From JAHECE01 sp963780675 (lineage in GTDB: Bacteria; Actinomycetota; Actinomycetes; Actinomycetales; JAHECE01), in the NCBI GenBank assembly GCA_963780675.1, contig CAWACR010000003.1:1116001-1180000 (forward strand): DNA of 64,000 nucleotides. The letters run 5' to 3'. Below, in pieces: positions 1 to 8,748 of this stretch. Position numbers and translations under genes: made by a program. The notes beneath the pieces are model-generated. The model ran no database searches and was not told the DNA's origin. It worked only from the letters and a program-made list of their open reading frames with translations. Numbering within the stretch: position 1 is the first letter of the stretch; each line of letters begins with the position of its first letter.

Positions 1-2
1 TC

Positions 3-218
3 ACCACCACCCCCGACGGCGAGCCCGGCCTGCACTACCTCTGCCCCTCCTACCAGCAGTTCTTCCGCCACATCGACGCACCGATGCGGTTCATGAGCGC
101 CGCCCTGCGCTCCGGCCGCGACGCCGACGACGTCATGGGCTGGTACCACCGCCGCGACACCCGGGCCTCGGCGGGGCGGGACGGCGGGCGGCCCGAGCGC
201 GAGGGGCCGACGACGTGA
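3..218 (+). CDS. C-terminal end of an anaerobic sulfatase-maturase-like radical SAM protein (5' truncated by window edge)
   Basis: The open frame enters from the left edge and stops at a TGA that overlaps the GTG of the next gene (GTGA). The 71 visible residues contain GLHYLCPSYQQFFRHIDAPM followed by a stretch ending DVMGWYHRRD. This strongly resembles the C-terminal end of SPASM-domain sulfatase-maturating enzymes (typical GLNYLC-GY--FF-HI--PM). Those enzymes convert an active-site Cys or Ser of a sulfatase into formylglycine using S-adenosylmethionine and Fe-S clusters in the cytoplasm. The catalytic CxxxCxxC lies outside the window, so the call rests on the tail alone. Coupling to a SulP-type anion transporter fits sulfur or sulfate-ester use, which is inference. 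Confidence 0.65.
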   Translation, partial: TTTPDGEPGLHYLCPSYQQFFRHIDAPMRFMSAALRSGRDADDVMGWYHRRDTRASAGRDGGRPEREGPTT

Positions 219-1933
219 CCGGGCCGGCCGAACCCACTGACGGCCGCGGGCGAGGCTCCGGCCTCGGGGCCTCCCTGCGGTCCTCCTTCTCGCGCAAGAC
301 GGCGGGGAAGGACCTCAGCGCCGGGCTCGTGCTCGGCCTGGAGAGCGTGCCCGACGGGCTCGCGGCGGGGCTGCTCGCCGGGGTGAACCCGGTCGCGGGC
401 CTGTACGGCTACCTGGTCGGGACGGTCGCGGGCGCGTTCGCGACGTCCTCGGTATTCATGTCCGTGCAGGCCACCGGGGCGATGGCGGTGATCATCGCCG
501 ACGTCCCGCAGGTGCGTGAAGGGCCCGACGCCGCCACCGCCCTGTTCACGTTGGCCGTCCTGACCGGGGTCGTGATGCTCCTCGTGGGAGTGCTCCGGCT
601 CGGCTCGCTCGTGCGGTTCGTGCCGAACGCGGTGCTGACCGGGTTCGTCAACGCCGTCGCCGTCAACATCGTCCTGGGCCAGCTGACCAACTTCACCGGG
701 TACGCGGGGCAGGGCCCGAACCGGATCGCGCGAACGGTCGACACGTTCCTCCACATCACCTCCTTCCACTGGCAGACCGTGGCCGTGGGAGCCCTGACCG
801 TCGTCCTCATCGTGGTCCTCGAACGCACCCGCCTCGGCCCCCTCGGCCTCGTCGCCGCCATCGTCGTGGCCTCCGCCGTCGTTCCTCTGCTGGGCTGGGA
901 CAGCGTCGCCCAGCTCAACGACGTCGCGGACATCCCCGGCGGGCTGCCCACGCCCGTCCTGCCCTCGCTGTCACTCGCCCTGACCCTGCTGGTGCCCGCC
1001 GTGTCGCTGGCCTTCGTCGGGCTCGTCCAGGGCGCGGCCATCAGCCAGTCGGTGCCCAACCCGGACGGGACCTACCCGGACGCCTCCGGCGACTTCCGCG
1101 GCCAGGGGGTCGCGAACATCGCCGCCGGGATCTTCCAGGGCATGCCGGTCGGCGGGTCGATGTCCGCCACCAGCCTGGTCACCACCGCCGGTGCCCGCAC
1201 CCGACTGGCGAACATCAGCGCGGCCGCCGTCATGGCCGTCGTCATCCTGCTGTTCGGTGACGTGGCGGGCGCGATCGCGATGCCTGCGCTCGCGGGCCTG
1301 CTCATGGTCATCGGCGTGCGCACGTTCAGGCCCGACCGGGTGAAGATGGTCTGGCGCACCGGGGGGACCCAGGCGATCGTCATGGTCACCACGTTCGTCC
1401 TGACGATCGTGATCCCGCTGCAGTACGCCGTGCTCATCGGGGTCGCGATGTCGGTGATCCTCTTCGTCGCCCACCAGTCCAACAAGGTCACCGTGATCCG
1501 GTGGGTGTTCCCCGCCGGCTCCCCCTTCCCCCACGAGGAGCCGCCACCCGCCGAGCTGCCGCCCGGCGAGGTCGTCGTCCTGATGGTCTACGGGAGCGTG
1601 TTCTTCGCTTCCGCCCAGGTGGTCGAGGCGCAGCTGCCCGCCGTCACGCCCGCCTCGACGGGCTCCGTCGTCGTGCTGCGCCTGCGCGGCAAGGAGGACC
1701 TCGGCTCGACCTTCATCCGCGTCGTCACCCGCTACGCCGACTCCTTGAACGCCGTCGGCAGCCACCTCGTCCTGGCCGGCGTCGGGGATCACGTCCTGCG
1801 CCAGCTCACCGCCACCGGAACCCTCGACGCACTCGGCCCGGACAACGTCTTCCCCGCGACTCAGGCGCTCGGCACCTCCGTGACAGCAGCGCTCACTCGC
1901 GCGAACGAACTGCTCACCGCACCACCCCGCTGA
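215..1933 (+). CDS. SulP/SLC26 family anion transporter with C-terminal STAS domain
   Basis: This 572-residue protein has the SulP layout. After a short cytoplasmic N-terminus comes a hydrophobic region of about 10-12 membrane spans (residues about 30-420) starting LSAGLVLGLESVPDGLAAGL, then a STAS-like domain (about 435-565). The family moves sulfate, bicarbonate or other anions across the cytoplasmic membrane, usually as a symporter. The substrate cannot be read from the sequence. The GTG start overlaps the stop of the upstream maturase-like gene by 4 bases, so the two are probably translationally coupled. A fragment of a second SulP gene lies just downstream. STAS residues that could be phosphorylated or bind partners were not assigned. 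Confidence 0.88.
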   Translation: MTGPAEPTDGRGRGSGLGASLRSSFSRKTAGKDLSAGLVLGLESVPDGLAAGLLAGVNPVAGLYGYLVGTVAGAFATSSVFMSVQATGAMAVIIADVPQVREGPDAATALFTLAVLTGVVMLLVGVLRLGSLVRFVPNAVLTGFVNAVAVNIVLGQLTNFTGYAGQGPNRIARTVDTFLHITSFHWQTVAVGALTVVLIVVLERTRLGPLGLVAAIVVASAVVPLLGWDSVAQLNDVADIPGGLPTPVLPSLSLALTLLVPAVSLAFVGLVQGAAISQSVPNPDGTYPDASGDFRGQGVANIAAGIFQGMPVGGSMSATSLVTTAGARTRLANISAAAVMAVVILLFGDVAGAIAMPALAGLLMVIGVRTFRPDRVKMVWRTGGTQAIVMVTTFVLTIVIPLQYAVLIGVAMSVILFVAHQSNKVTVIRWVFPAGSPFPHEEPPPAELPPGEVVVLMVYGSVFFASAQVVEAQLPAVTPASTGSVVVLRLRGKEDLGSTFIRVVTRYADSLNAVGSHLVLAGVGDHVLRQLTATGTLDALGPDNVFPATQALGTSVTAALTRANELLTAPPR

Positions 1934-1972
1934 GTCCGACGGGCGACCGGACAGTCCGTCCCGCAGGCAAGC

Positions 1973-2187
1973 CTGCAGGACGTGCTCGCGCTCCTGCCGG
2001 GAGCGGTCGGGATCTTCGCCGTGGGCTTCGCCGACAGCGTCCTGACCGCCCGCTCGTTCGCCGGGCGCCACGGCCAGCACGTCAGCGCGAACCAAGAACT
2101 CCTGGCCCTGGGCGCGGCGAACGCCGCCGCCGGCCTCTCCCAGGCCTTCCCCGTCGGCGCGAGCGGTTCCCGCACCGCCGTCAAACG
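1973..2187 (+). pseudogene. Fragment of a second SulP-family transporter
   Basis: An open stretch reads LQDVLALLPGAVGIFAVGFA and, later, SANQELLALGAANAAAGLSQ and FPVGASGSRTAV. These are the conserved central membrane segments of SulP transporters (typical ANQEL-ALG-AN---G and P--GS-SRTA). The matching region of the intact gene upstream is different in sequence, so this is a remnant of another family member, not a tandem copy. There is no proper start, no STAS domain and no other membrane spans. The sequence after TAVK belongs to an unrelated fragment on the other strand. Confidence 0.7.
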
Positions 2188-2304
2188 AGGCGCTGGGTCT
2201 CTTCGAGGGTGTCGGGCTCGAGGTTGATGGTGACGTTGTCGCCGATTCTCAGGGCGTGTCCCATCGACTCGAGCGTGTCGGTGCCCATGAGGACGGTTGC
2301 AGCC
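2186..2304 (-). pseudogene. Fragment of a PhnB-like VOC-superfamily protein
   Basis: Read on the minus strand this short stretch encodes VLMGTDTLESMGHALRIGDN followed by VTINLEPDTLEETQRL. This matches the internal part of PhnB/glyoxalase-like VOC proteins (typical LM-TD--ESMG------N-HI-LEP-S-EEA--L). Only about 40 residues remain and no start or stop fits them. The piece abuts the SulP fragment, so this is a scar of deletions or insertions. The call rests on the LEPDTLEE and ESMG signatures only. Confidence 0.5.
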
Positions 2305-2470
2305 CGACGACGGCCGGCCCACGCGCACTGACGTCACCCATGCGTATCCGACCCCAGGCCGGCGATAGTCCGACGGGGCAGGTTCCCTGCTGATCGCCGC
2401 GCCGTGCGGTGGCACGTCGCGGCGACTCCCCGTCACACGCATGCCAACCGCGGTCCGAGGGTCGGCAAGG

Positions 2471-2489
2471 AATACCCCCATGGGGTATT
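2471..2489. promoter_or_regulatory. CsoR-type copper operator candidate (site 1)
   Basis: AATACCCC-CAT-GGGGTATT is a perfect 8-bp inverted repeat around a 3-base centre, 184 bases upstream of the P1B ATPase start. CsoR/RicR-family Cu(I) repressors of actinobacteria bind TACCC-N-GGGTA palindromes with a G/C tract. A matching site precedes the second copper operon near 46.98 kb. No csoR gene is present in the window, so the regulator would act from elsewhere. A TTGACC hexamer starts 3 bases downstream and could be a -35 element, but no convincing -10 was found. Confidence 0.7.
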
Positions 2490-2672
2490 TGTTGACCGAG
2501 GAGCGCCACGGCGACACGGTGCCGGAGACGGGCCTCGAGGACCCACCGGCGCCACACCAGCACGGCGTCCGTGCCGGCCGCTGATGCGGTCAGCGCGAAC
2601 GGACTCGCCGGTGGCGACGACGGCAGACTCACCTGGAGACCCGTGTCGCTCAAGGAGGGGGGAGCAACTCGC

Positions 2673-5168
2673 ATGAAGACTGTGAAGCGCGTGGTGGTCC
2701 TGGAGATGGCGGGGGTTCAGTGGGCCTCCTCGAAGGCGGTGGCCGAGTCCGTCCTGGGTCGGGTGCCCGGGGTCGTCGCGGTGGCGGTGAACCCGGTCGC
2801 CCAGACCGCGAACGTGACGTATGACCCTGCCGTGACGTCGGTGGCCGAGCTGGCCGGGTGGGTCCGCGACTGCGGCTACCACTGCGCCGGGGCGTCCGTC
2901 CCGGACCACGTGTGCGACCCGATGACCGAGCCCGGCCCACCCCTCGACCACACGCACCACCCCGACCTCGACCACGCGCACCACGTCGAGGCGCACGCCC
3001 ACGCGGGCGATCACCCGAGCCCCGTGGGGCCCACCGCTGCACCGGTCGCCCACGCCGAGCACGCGGGCCACCCGATGGCCGACGCCGGGCCCGCAGCCCC
3101 GGCGACGCGTCACGCCGGGCACGCGGCGCCCTCGCCCGGGTTGTCGGCGCATGAGGCGATGGGGCATGGGAGCCACGCGCCGGGGGTGTCGATGGCGGAC
3201 ATGGTCGCCGACATGCGCAACCGGTTCCTGGTGGCGGCGGTGCTGTCGGTGCCGATCCTGTTGTGGTCCCCGATCGGGCGGGAGGTCCTCGGCTTCGAGG
3301 TCCCGGCCCCGTTCGGGCTGCGCGACGACGTCTTCGCCCTGGTCTTGTCGCTGCCGGTGATCTTCTACTCGGCGTGGATCTTCGTCGACGGCGCCGCCCG
3401 CGCCCTGCGCGCACGGACCCTGGACATGATGGTCCTGGTCGCCGTCGCCGTGGCCGCGGGCTGGGTCTACAGCCTGGGCGTGACCCTGACCGGGGGCGGG
3501 GAGGTCTTCTACGAGGCCGCGACGGTGCTGACGGCGTTCGTGCTGCTGGGGCACTGGTTCGAGATGCGCGCCCGGGGCGGGGCGAACGACGCGATCCGCA
3601 CCCTGCTGCAGCTCGCCCCGCCCATGGCCGTCGTGCTGCGCGACGGCGCGGAGGTCGAGGTCCCCACGGCCGACGTCGCCGTCGGCGACCTCCTCCTGGT
3701 CCGCCCCGGCGCGAAGATCCCCACCGACGCCGTCGTCGAGGCCGGGGAGTCCGAGATCGATGAGTCCATGGTCACGGGTGAGTCCCTGCCCGTGGCCAAG
3801 GCGCCGGGCGACGCGGTCATCGGGGCCTCGGTCAACACCACCGGCACCCTGCGGGTCCGGGCCACCAAGGTCGGGGCAGACACCGCGCTGGCCCAGATCG
3901 TGGCCCTGGTCCAGGAAGCGCAGAACTCCAAAGCCCCCGGCCAACGCCTGGCCGACCGGGCCGCGTTCTGGCTCGTCCTCGTCGCCCTGGTCGGCGGGAC
4001 CCTGACCTTCGCCGTCTGGCTCGCCAGCGGGGCGGGGGTGGAAACGGCGCTGCTGTTCGCCATCACGGTGGTGGTCATCACCTGCCCCGACGCCCTCGGC
4101 CTGGCCACCCCGACGGCGATCATGGTCGGCTCCGGCCTCGGCGCCCAGCGCGGGGTGCTGTTCAAGAACGCCACCGCGATCGAGACCGCCGCCCGCATCG
4201 ACACCGTCGTGATGGACAAGACCGGCACCCTCACCCGGGGCGAACCCGAGGTCACCGACCTCGTCCTCGACGGGATCACCGAGGACGACCTCCTGCCCCT
4301 GCTCGCCGCCGTCGAGCGGGAGTCCGAGCACCCGCTCGCCGCCGCGATCGTCCGCTACACCGACACCCGCGGCACCGCCACCCTGACCGCGGCCGAGTTC
4401 CGCAACGTCCCCGGACACGGCGCGAGCGCCGTCGTCGCCGGCAAGCGCGTCCTGGTCGGCACCCGCCGCCTCATGGCCGCCGAAGGCGTGGACGACGGCG
4501 CCCTCGCAACCCGGCGGGAGGCCCTCGCCGCGGCCGGGCGCACCGCCGTCCTGGTCGCCGTCGACGGCCGGGCGCTCGCCGTCCTCGCCCTCGCCGACGC
4601 CCCACGCGAGACCGCGCCCGCCGCCGTCGCCGCCCTGCACGACGCCGGCATCACAGTCGTCATACTCACCGGCGACAACCAGGCCACCGCCGAACGCATC
4701 GCCGCCCACCTCGGCATCGACAGCGTCATCGCCGAGGTCCTGCCCGGCGACAAAGCCGCCCACATCGCCGCCCTCCAGGCCCAGGGCAAGCACGTGGCGA
4801 TGGTCGGCGACGGCGTCAACGACGCCCCCGCCCTGGCCCAGGCCGACCTCGGCATCGCCATCGGCGCCGGCACCGACGTCGCGATCGAGACCGCCGACGT
4901 CGTCCTCATGCGCTCCGACCCCCTCGACGTCCCCACCGCCCTGACCATCGGGCGCGGCACCCTGCGCAAGATGCGCCAGAACCTCGGCTGGGCCATCGGC
5001 TACAACACCATCGCCCTGCCCATCGCCGCCGGCATCTTCATGCCCTCCCTCGGGCTCATGCTCCGACCCGAGATCGCCGCCCTCTCCATGTCCGGCTCCA
5101 GCTTCCTCGTCGCCGTCAACGCCCTCCTCCTCAAACGCCTCCACCTGCCCGCGGTTCAGGGCGAGTGA
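2673..5168 (+). CDS. P1B-type heavy-metal (probably copper) translocating ATPase, copy 1, with CPD membrane motif
   Basis: The ATG follows a strong AAGGAGGGG ribosome site, giving 831 residues. The order is an HMA-like ferredoxin fold (about 5-70) that lacks the CxxC pair (it reads EMAGVQWASSKAVAES), a His-rich linker (about 80-165), membrane helices, TGES at 368-371, TCPDALGLATPTA with Cys471-Pro472-Asp473 in the helix that carries CPC or CPH in better-known pumps, DKTGT with phospho-acceptor Asp515, an SEHPLA motif and GDGVND. The family drives metal export at the expense of ATP. The CsoR-type operator upstream and the multicopper oxidase beside copy 2 favour copper. The CPD ligand set leaves ion and valence open. 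Its end overlaps the convergent histidine kinase by 13 bases. A copy of about 2.4 kb lies 45 kb downstream. Confidence 0.9.
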   Translation: MKTVKRVVVLEMAGVQWASSKAVAESVLGRVPGVVAVAVNPVAQTANVTYDPAVTSVAELAGWVRDCGYHCAGASVPDHVCDPMTEPGPPLDHTHHPDLDHAHHVEAHAHAGDHPSPVGPTAAPVAHAEHAGHPMADAGPAAPATRHAGHAAPSPGLSAHEAMGHGSHAPGVSMADMVADMRNRFLVAAVLSVPILLWSPIGREVLGFEVPAPFGLRDDVFALVLSLPVIFYSAWIFVDGAARALRARTLDMMVLVAVAVAAGWVYSLGVTLTGGGEVFYEAATVLTAFVLLGHWFEMRARGGANDAIRTLLQLAPPMAVVLRDGAEVEVPTADVAVGDLLLVRPGAKIPTDAVVEAGESEIDESMVTGESLPVAKAPGDAVIGASVNTTGTLRVRATKVGADTALAQIVALVQEAQNSKAPGQRLADRAAFWLVLVALVGGTLTFAVWLASGAGVETALLFAITVVVITCPDALGLATPTAIMVGSGLGAQRGVLFKNATAIETAARIDTVVMDKTGTLTRGEPEVTDLVLDGITEDDLLPLLAAVERESEHPLAAAIVRYTDTRGTATLTAAEFRNVPGHGASAVVAGKRVLVGTRRLMAAEGVDDGALATRREALAAAGRTAVLVAVDGRALAVLALADAPRETAPAAVAALHDAGITVVILTGDNQATAERIAAHLGIDSVIAEVLPGDKAAHIAALQAQGKHVAMVGDGVNDAPALAQADLGIAIGAGTDVAIETADVVLMRSDPLDVPTALTIGRGTLRKMRQNLGWAIGYNTIALPIAAGIFMPSLGLMLRPEIAALSMSGSSFLVAVNALLLKRLHLPAVQGE

Positions 5169-6310
5169 GGCGCGCCGGGGAGGTGGATTCGGAACGTGGC
5201 GCCGGTCCCGGGGCCGCCGCTGCGGGCCGTCAGGGTGCCGCCGTGGGCCTCGATGATCGCGCGGGCGATCGTCAGGCCGACGCCGCTCCCGCTGCCGTTG
5301 CGGGTGCGGGAGGCCTCGACCCGGTAGAAGCGCTCGAAGATCCGCTCGGCCTCGGCCGGGTCGAACCCCTCCCCCGTGTCGGCGACGTCGATGCCCACCC
5401 CGTCAGGCTCCGCCCCGACGGCCAGGCGCACCTCGCCGCCGGGCGGGGTGTGCCGCCGGGCGTTGTCCAGGAGGTTCGCCAGCGCCTCCGCGAGTCGCCG
5501 GGAATCGGCTCGCAGGTCCGAGACCCCCCCGGGGACCTCGATCTCCAGCCGCACCCCTGCGCCTGCGAACCGGGCGCGCTCGGCCGCGACAACCTCCCGG
5601 GCAACCTCGGCGACGTCGACCGACTCCAGGTGCAGGGCCAGTTGACGCTCCTCCGCGCGCGAGACAGCCGACATGTCCGCCACGAGGTGGTTCAGGCGGT
5701 CCGTCTGCTGGCGCAGGGTGGCGAGCGTCTCCGGGTCAGCGCGGAGCACCCCGTCGACGACCGCGTCGACGGTCGCCCCCAGGGAAGCCAGCGGGGTCCG
5801 CAGCTCGTGGGCGAGGTCCCCGATCAGGCGCCGCCGGGTGGACTCCGTCTGCGCCAGCCGATCGGCCATCGCGTTGAACGCGGCCGCGAGCCGCGCGAAC
5901 TCCGGGCCGATCCCGGGCGCCTCGACCCGCGCGCGCAGGTCACCACCGGCGATGCGGTCGGCCGCCGCCGCGACCGCGGTCACCGAACGCGCGAGCCGCT
6001 GCGCGACGACCCAGGCCACCGCGAACGCCGTCAGCAGGGCCACCGGGACCGCGACGCCGAGAGAAATCAGCATCGCGTTCGCGAAGGCCTCGTCGACGTG
6101 GGCCTGGACCGCGGGCTCGACGTCGGCGTCGAGCACGACCTCCAGGTGGGCATGGAACACCTGCGGGGCCACGACCAACGCGACGACCAGCAACGTCACC
6201 GCCCCGGCCAGCACGACGAGCCCGAGCACGGCCGCCAGCCGCCACGCGATGCCCAGGGGCGGTCGAGGGGATCCGGACGCGGGCCCGTGCCCCTCGGGAC
6301 CCGGTCTCAT
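5156..6310 (-). CDS. Two-component sensor histidine kinase (HAMP, HisKA, HATPase)
   Basis: This 384-residue membrane kinase starts at an ATG overlapping the regulator's stop (ATGA). It has TM1 (about 21-48), a short extracytoplasmic loop of about 30 residues, TM2 (about 80-103), a HAMP linker (about 104-155), the H-box LIGDLAHELRTPLASL with autophosphorylated His168, an N-box (LANLLDNARRHT), and G-boxes (DTGEGFDP and GSGVGLTI). It would autophosphorylate in response to an envelope signal and pass the phosphate to the adjacent regulator. The periplasmic part is too small for a classical ligand domain. Its neighbours (copper ATPase, SHOCT protein) suggest a metal or envelope signal, which is inference. 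Confidence 0.93.
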   Translation of the reverse strand: MRPGPEGHGPASGSPRPPLGIAWRLAAVLGLVVLAGAVTLLVVALVVAPQVFHAHLEVVLDADVEPAVQAHVDEAFANAMLISLGVAVPVALLTAFAVAWVVAQRLARSVTAVAAAADRIAGGDLRARVEAPGIGPEFARLAAAFNAMADRLAQTESTRRRLIGDLAHELRTPLASLGATVDAVVDGVLRADPETLATLRQQTDRLNHLVADMSAVSRAEERQLALHLESVDVAEVAREVVAAERARFAGAGVRLEIEVPGGVSDLRADSRRLAEALANLLDNARRHTPPGGEVRLAVGAEPDGVGIDVADTGEGFDPAEAERIFERFYRVEASRTRNGSGSGVGLTIARAIIEAHGGTLTARSGGPGTGATFRIHLPGAPHSP

Positions 6311-7068
6311 CCGGGACCCATCCGGTACCCGACGCCGCGCACGGTCAGCACGTACTTCGGGTCGGCGGGGTCGTCGCCGAGCTTGCGACGTACGTGACCC
6401 AGGTGGATGTCCACCAAGCGCTCGTCCCCGTACCAACCTGGGCCCCAGACCCGTTCGATGAGCTGTGCCCGGGTGAACGCGGTCCGCGGCCGGGAGGACA
6501 ACGCCTCGAGAAGATCGAACTCCGTGCGGGTCAGCACGACCAGCCGGCCCTCGAGCCACACCTCCCGGGCCTCCGGATCGATCGTCAAGGCCCCAAAGCG
6601 GCGCCCCGGCGGGCCTGCGTCACTGGGCTCGGCACGCGAGGAGGAGCCGCGCGGGCGGCGCAGCAGACTGCGGATCCGAGCCACCAGGACCCGGGGGGAG
6701 AACGGCTTGGTCAGGTAGTCATCCGCCCCGACCGACAGACCGAGGAGGGTGTCGATCTCCTCCGCGCGGGCGGTCAGCATGATCACGTACGTCTCGGAGA
6801 ACGTCCGCAACCGGCGGCACACCTCCAGACCGTCGATCCCCGGCATCATCACGTCCAGCACGACGACGTCGGGCTCCGCCTCCCGGGCCAGGCGCAGCGC
6901 CTCGAAGCCGTCGGCCGCGGTCAGCACCTCGAAGCCCTCATGCTCCAGATACGCGGCCACGACCCGCACGAGCGCCGGCTCGTCGTCCACGACCAGCGCC
7001 CGAACCACGACGGGCCCGGACGGCCCCGCGGACTGCCCCGGCACCGGCGTGCTCAGCTGTTCGACCAC
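6307..7068 (-). CDS. OmpR/PhoB-family response regulator
   Basis: This 253-residue regulator has a receiver domain (about 22-135) with the acidic pair VVDDE, phospho-acceptor Asp72 in VVLDVMMPG, the conserved Thr/Ser and Lys (MLTARA, DYLTKPF), and a C-terminal winged-helix DNA-binding domain (about 155-250) with the TRTEFDLLEAL and GDERLVDIHLGHVRRKLGDD signatures. It starts at a GTG directly after the TGA of the small upstream membrane gene and ends overlapping the kinase start, so the four genes form one tight operon. Targets are unknown. Confidence 0.95.
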   Translation of the reverse strand: MVEQLSTPVPGQSAGPSGPVVVRALVVDDEPALVRVVAAYLEHEGFEVLTAADGFEALRLAREAEPDVVVLDVMMPGIDGLEVCRRLRTFSETYVIMLTARAEEIDTLLGLSVGADDYLTKPFSPRVLVARIRSLLRRPRGSSSRAEPSDAGPPGRRFGALTIDPEAREVWLEGRLVVLTRTEFDLLEALSSRPRTAFTRAQLIERVWGPGWYGDERLVDIHLGHVRRKLGDDPADPKYVLTVRGVGYRMGPG

Positions 7069-7302
7069 TCATCCATCATCCCGGGCCCCGAAACCGCGGG
7101 ACCCTTCCATCATGCCGGGCCTGTCACCGCGCTGCTCCTGCCACTCCCGGGAGACGCCGCCCGGGCAGGCCCCCGCCGAGAATCCCGACGTGTGGCCGAA
7201 CGCCCCGCCCCACGCCGAAGCGGCCAGAACCGTCCCGATCAGCACCGTCACGGCGACCACCAGGGCCGCGATCAGCCACCCGCGCCGGGCCGTGGCGCTC
7301 AT
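7069..7302 (-). CDS. Small single-span membrane or secreted protein in the two-component operon
   Basis: This is a 77-residue protein starting MSATARRGWLIAALVVAVTV, with one hydrophobic segment (about 8-30) that could be a signal anchor. The short polar tail contains one Cys and an EWQEQRGDRPGMMEGSRGF stretch. The ATG overlaps the stop of the SHOCT gene (ATGA) and its TGA abuts the regulator's GTG. The position between a SHOCT protein and a two-component system suggests an accessory or sensing role, but no known domain is recognised. The tight overlaps on both sides support it being real. Confidence 0.6.
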   Translation of the reverse strand: MSATARRGWLIAALVVAVTVLIGTVLAASAWGGAFGHTSGFSAGACPGGVSREWQEQRGDRPGMMEGSRGFGARDDG

Positions 7303-7583
7303 TGCCCGCCCCCACGCGCCTCGACCAGGGCGGCACGCTGCGCCTTGTAGGTCTCGAGGTCCACCTCGCCCCGGGCGAAGCGTCGGTCCAGGATCTCCAG
7401 CGGGGACTCCGGCGCCGCAACCTGCGGAAGGACCGGCGGCGCTGCGGGCTGGGCCTTCGACGGCAGCAACTTCACGACCAGCCAGATGATCAACGCGATC
7501 AGCGCGACCCAGAACAACCCCATGAACACCCACATACCCGGGCCCATGCCGCCGCCGTACCAACCCATCATCGCCGTCTCCAC
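7299..7583 (-). CDS. SHOCT-domain small membrane protein
   Basis: This 94-residue protein has a Met/Gly-rich N-terminus (MMGWYGGGMGPGMW), one long transmembrane helix (about 18-41) and a C-terminal SHOCT motif (about 60-90: SPLEILDRRFARGEVDLETY). SHOCT (short C-terminal) domains are common in small proteins of actinobacteria and often lie beside metal or envelope genes. The molecular role is unknown and oligomerisation has been proposed. It heads the two-component operon. A related SHOCT protein follows the second copper ATPase, which links both ATPase copies to this family. Confidence 0.8.
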   Translation of the reverse strand: METAMMGWYGGGMGPGMWVFMGLFWVALIALIIWLVVKLLPSKAQPAAPPVLPQVAAPESPLEILDRRFARGEVDLETYKAQRAALVEARGGGQ

Positions 7584-7827
7584 ATCTCCGACAACGCTCT
7601 CTCGCTACGGCACCAGCATCACCCACCCACACGACGATCCCGACAAGAGACGACGAAGATCCGACGAAGAACACCCGACCCCGGCGCGGGACTGCCTCTG
7701 CTCCCGCCCCGAACATCCATACGGCATCGCCCTGCTGGCGGTGCTCCCCGGCGTGCGCGTGGGGGTTTCCTACCGGCTGGAAGTCCCGGCCCAGCCTGCG
7801 GTGTTTGATGGGTGAGAGTCTTGGCGT

Positions 7828-8748
7828 GTGGAAGGCAACGAGACAGCTGACGTCGTGGTGCTTTCCCCCCATCTGGACGATGCCGTCCTCTCGATGGGCG
7901 CCGCGATCGCCAGAATGACTCACGGGGGGCGTCGAGTGCAGGTCTGCACCGCGTACACCTCCGGGCCGCCCCTCGAGGCGATCCCGCCCCGCCACCGCGC
8001 GTTCGGCAACTACGGGCTCCGAGAGGCCGAGGACGACCGCGCGCTGGAACGCCTCGGCGCCGACCATCATCGCCTCGGCCTTCACGAAGGGATCTGGCGC
8101 GAGCCACGGCCGAGGAGCCTTGTCGGGGCCTTCCGGACCCCCGACGCCGTCGCGGCGTTCGACGAGCTTCCTCGCCTCACCGCCGTCGTCCGGGAGATCC
8201 TGAGCCAGCCGGACGTCGAGGTGTATGCGCCGCTCGGAGTGGGTCACCACGTCGACCACACCGAGGTCACCCTTGCTGTGCTGCACGCAGCGATCGAGTC
8301 CGACGCGTGGGGCCGGCTCGCCTTCTACGAGGACTTCTACGCCCTCGGCGAGTCCATACGGCGTCAGCACCCGATCTCCCGGCGGCGCGAGTGGCCACTG
8401 ACCCAGGCGACCGGATGGACCGCACCCCTTGGCGGTCTCAGGTTCTGGCTCACCGCGCTGATCCCGCGCGGGCCTCAGCTCGACGACTACCTGCCGACCA
8501 TCCGCACGATGTCCTGGACGTGCGAGCCCCGGCCCGTCGAGGGTTTCGAGGAGGTCAAGTTCGAGGCGATCGCCGAGTATCGGTCCCAGCTGCCGATGCT
8601 TGGCGGCCTGTCACAGATCGAGAAGCTCTACCGCCGCGCGCATCGTGTTCGAGGCGGCGAGCTCTTCTGGCGCGCTTCGGCCGCCACCTCCTCGACGGAC
8701 GACGGACGCGCCCGCGGAGCGTACCCGGCGCCTGACCGCCCCGGGTAG
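7828..8748 (+). CDS. PIG-L family N-acetylglucosamine deacetylase-like protein
   Basis: The 306-residue protein begins with the PIG-L metal-binding signature (VVLSPHLDDAVLS with His15, Asp17, Asp18) and has a second ligand cluster in VGHHVDHTEV. The family hydrolyses N-acetyl groups of GlcNAc conjugates (mycothiol, teichoic acid or lipid-linked sugars) using Zn2+. The substrate cannot be inferred here. GTG was chosen as start because it lies directly before the fold and a GGTGAGAG sequence is upstream. The last 138 bases overlap the convergent glycosyltransferase gene, so both C-termini are encoded by the same DNA. Confidence 0.85.
   Translation: MEGNETADVVVLSPHLDDAVLSMGAAIARMTHGGRRVQVCTAYTSGPPLEAIPPRHRAFGNYGLREAEDDRALERLGADHHRLGLHEGIWREPRPRSLVGAFRTPDAVAAFDELPRLTAVVREILSQPDVEVYAPLGVGHHVDHTEVTLAVLHAAIESDAWGRLAFYEDFYALGESIRRQHPISRRREWPLTQATGWTAPLGGLRFWLTALIPRGPQLDDYLPTIRTMSWTCEPRPVEGFEEVKFEAIAEYRSQLPMLGGLSQIEKLYRRAHRVRGGELFWRASAATSSTDDGRARGAYPAPDRPG

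Noticed and set aside
2433..5144. Minus-strand open frame of about 900 codons opposite the first P1B ATPase
   Set aside because: Composition (Gly/Asp/Gln repeats such as GDGQGD) is the reverse complement of Ala/Val/Pro coding sequence. The plus strand has all ATPase motifs.
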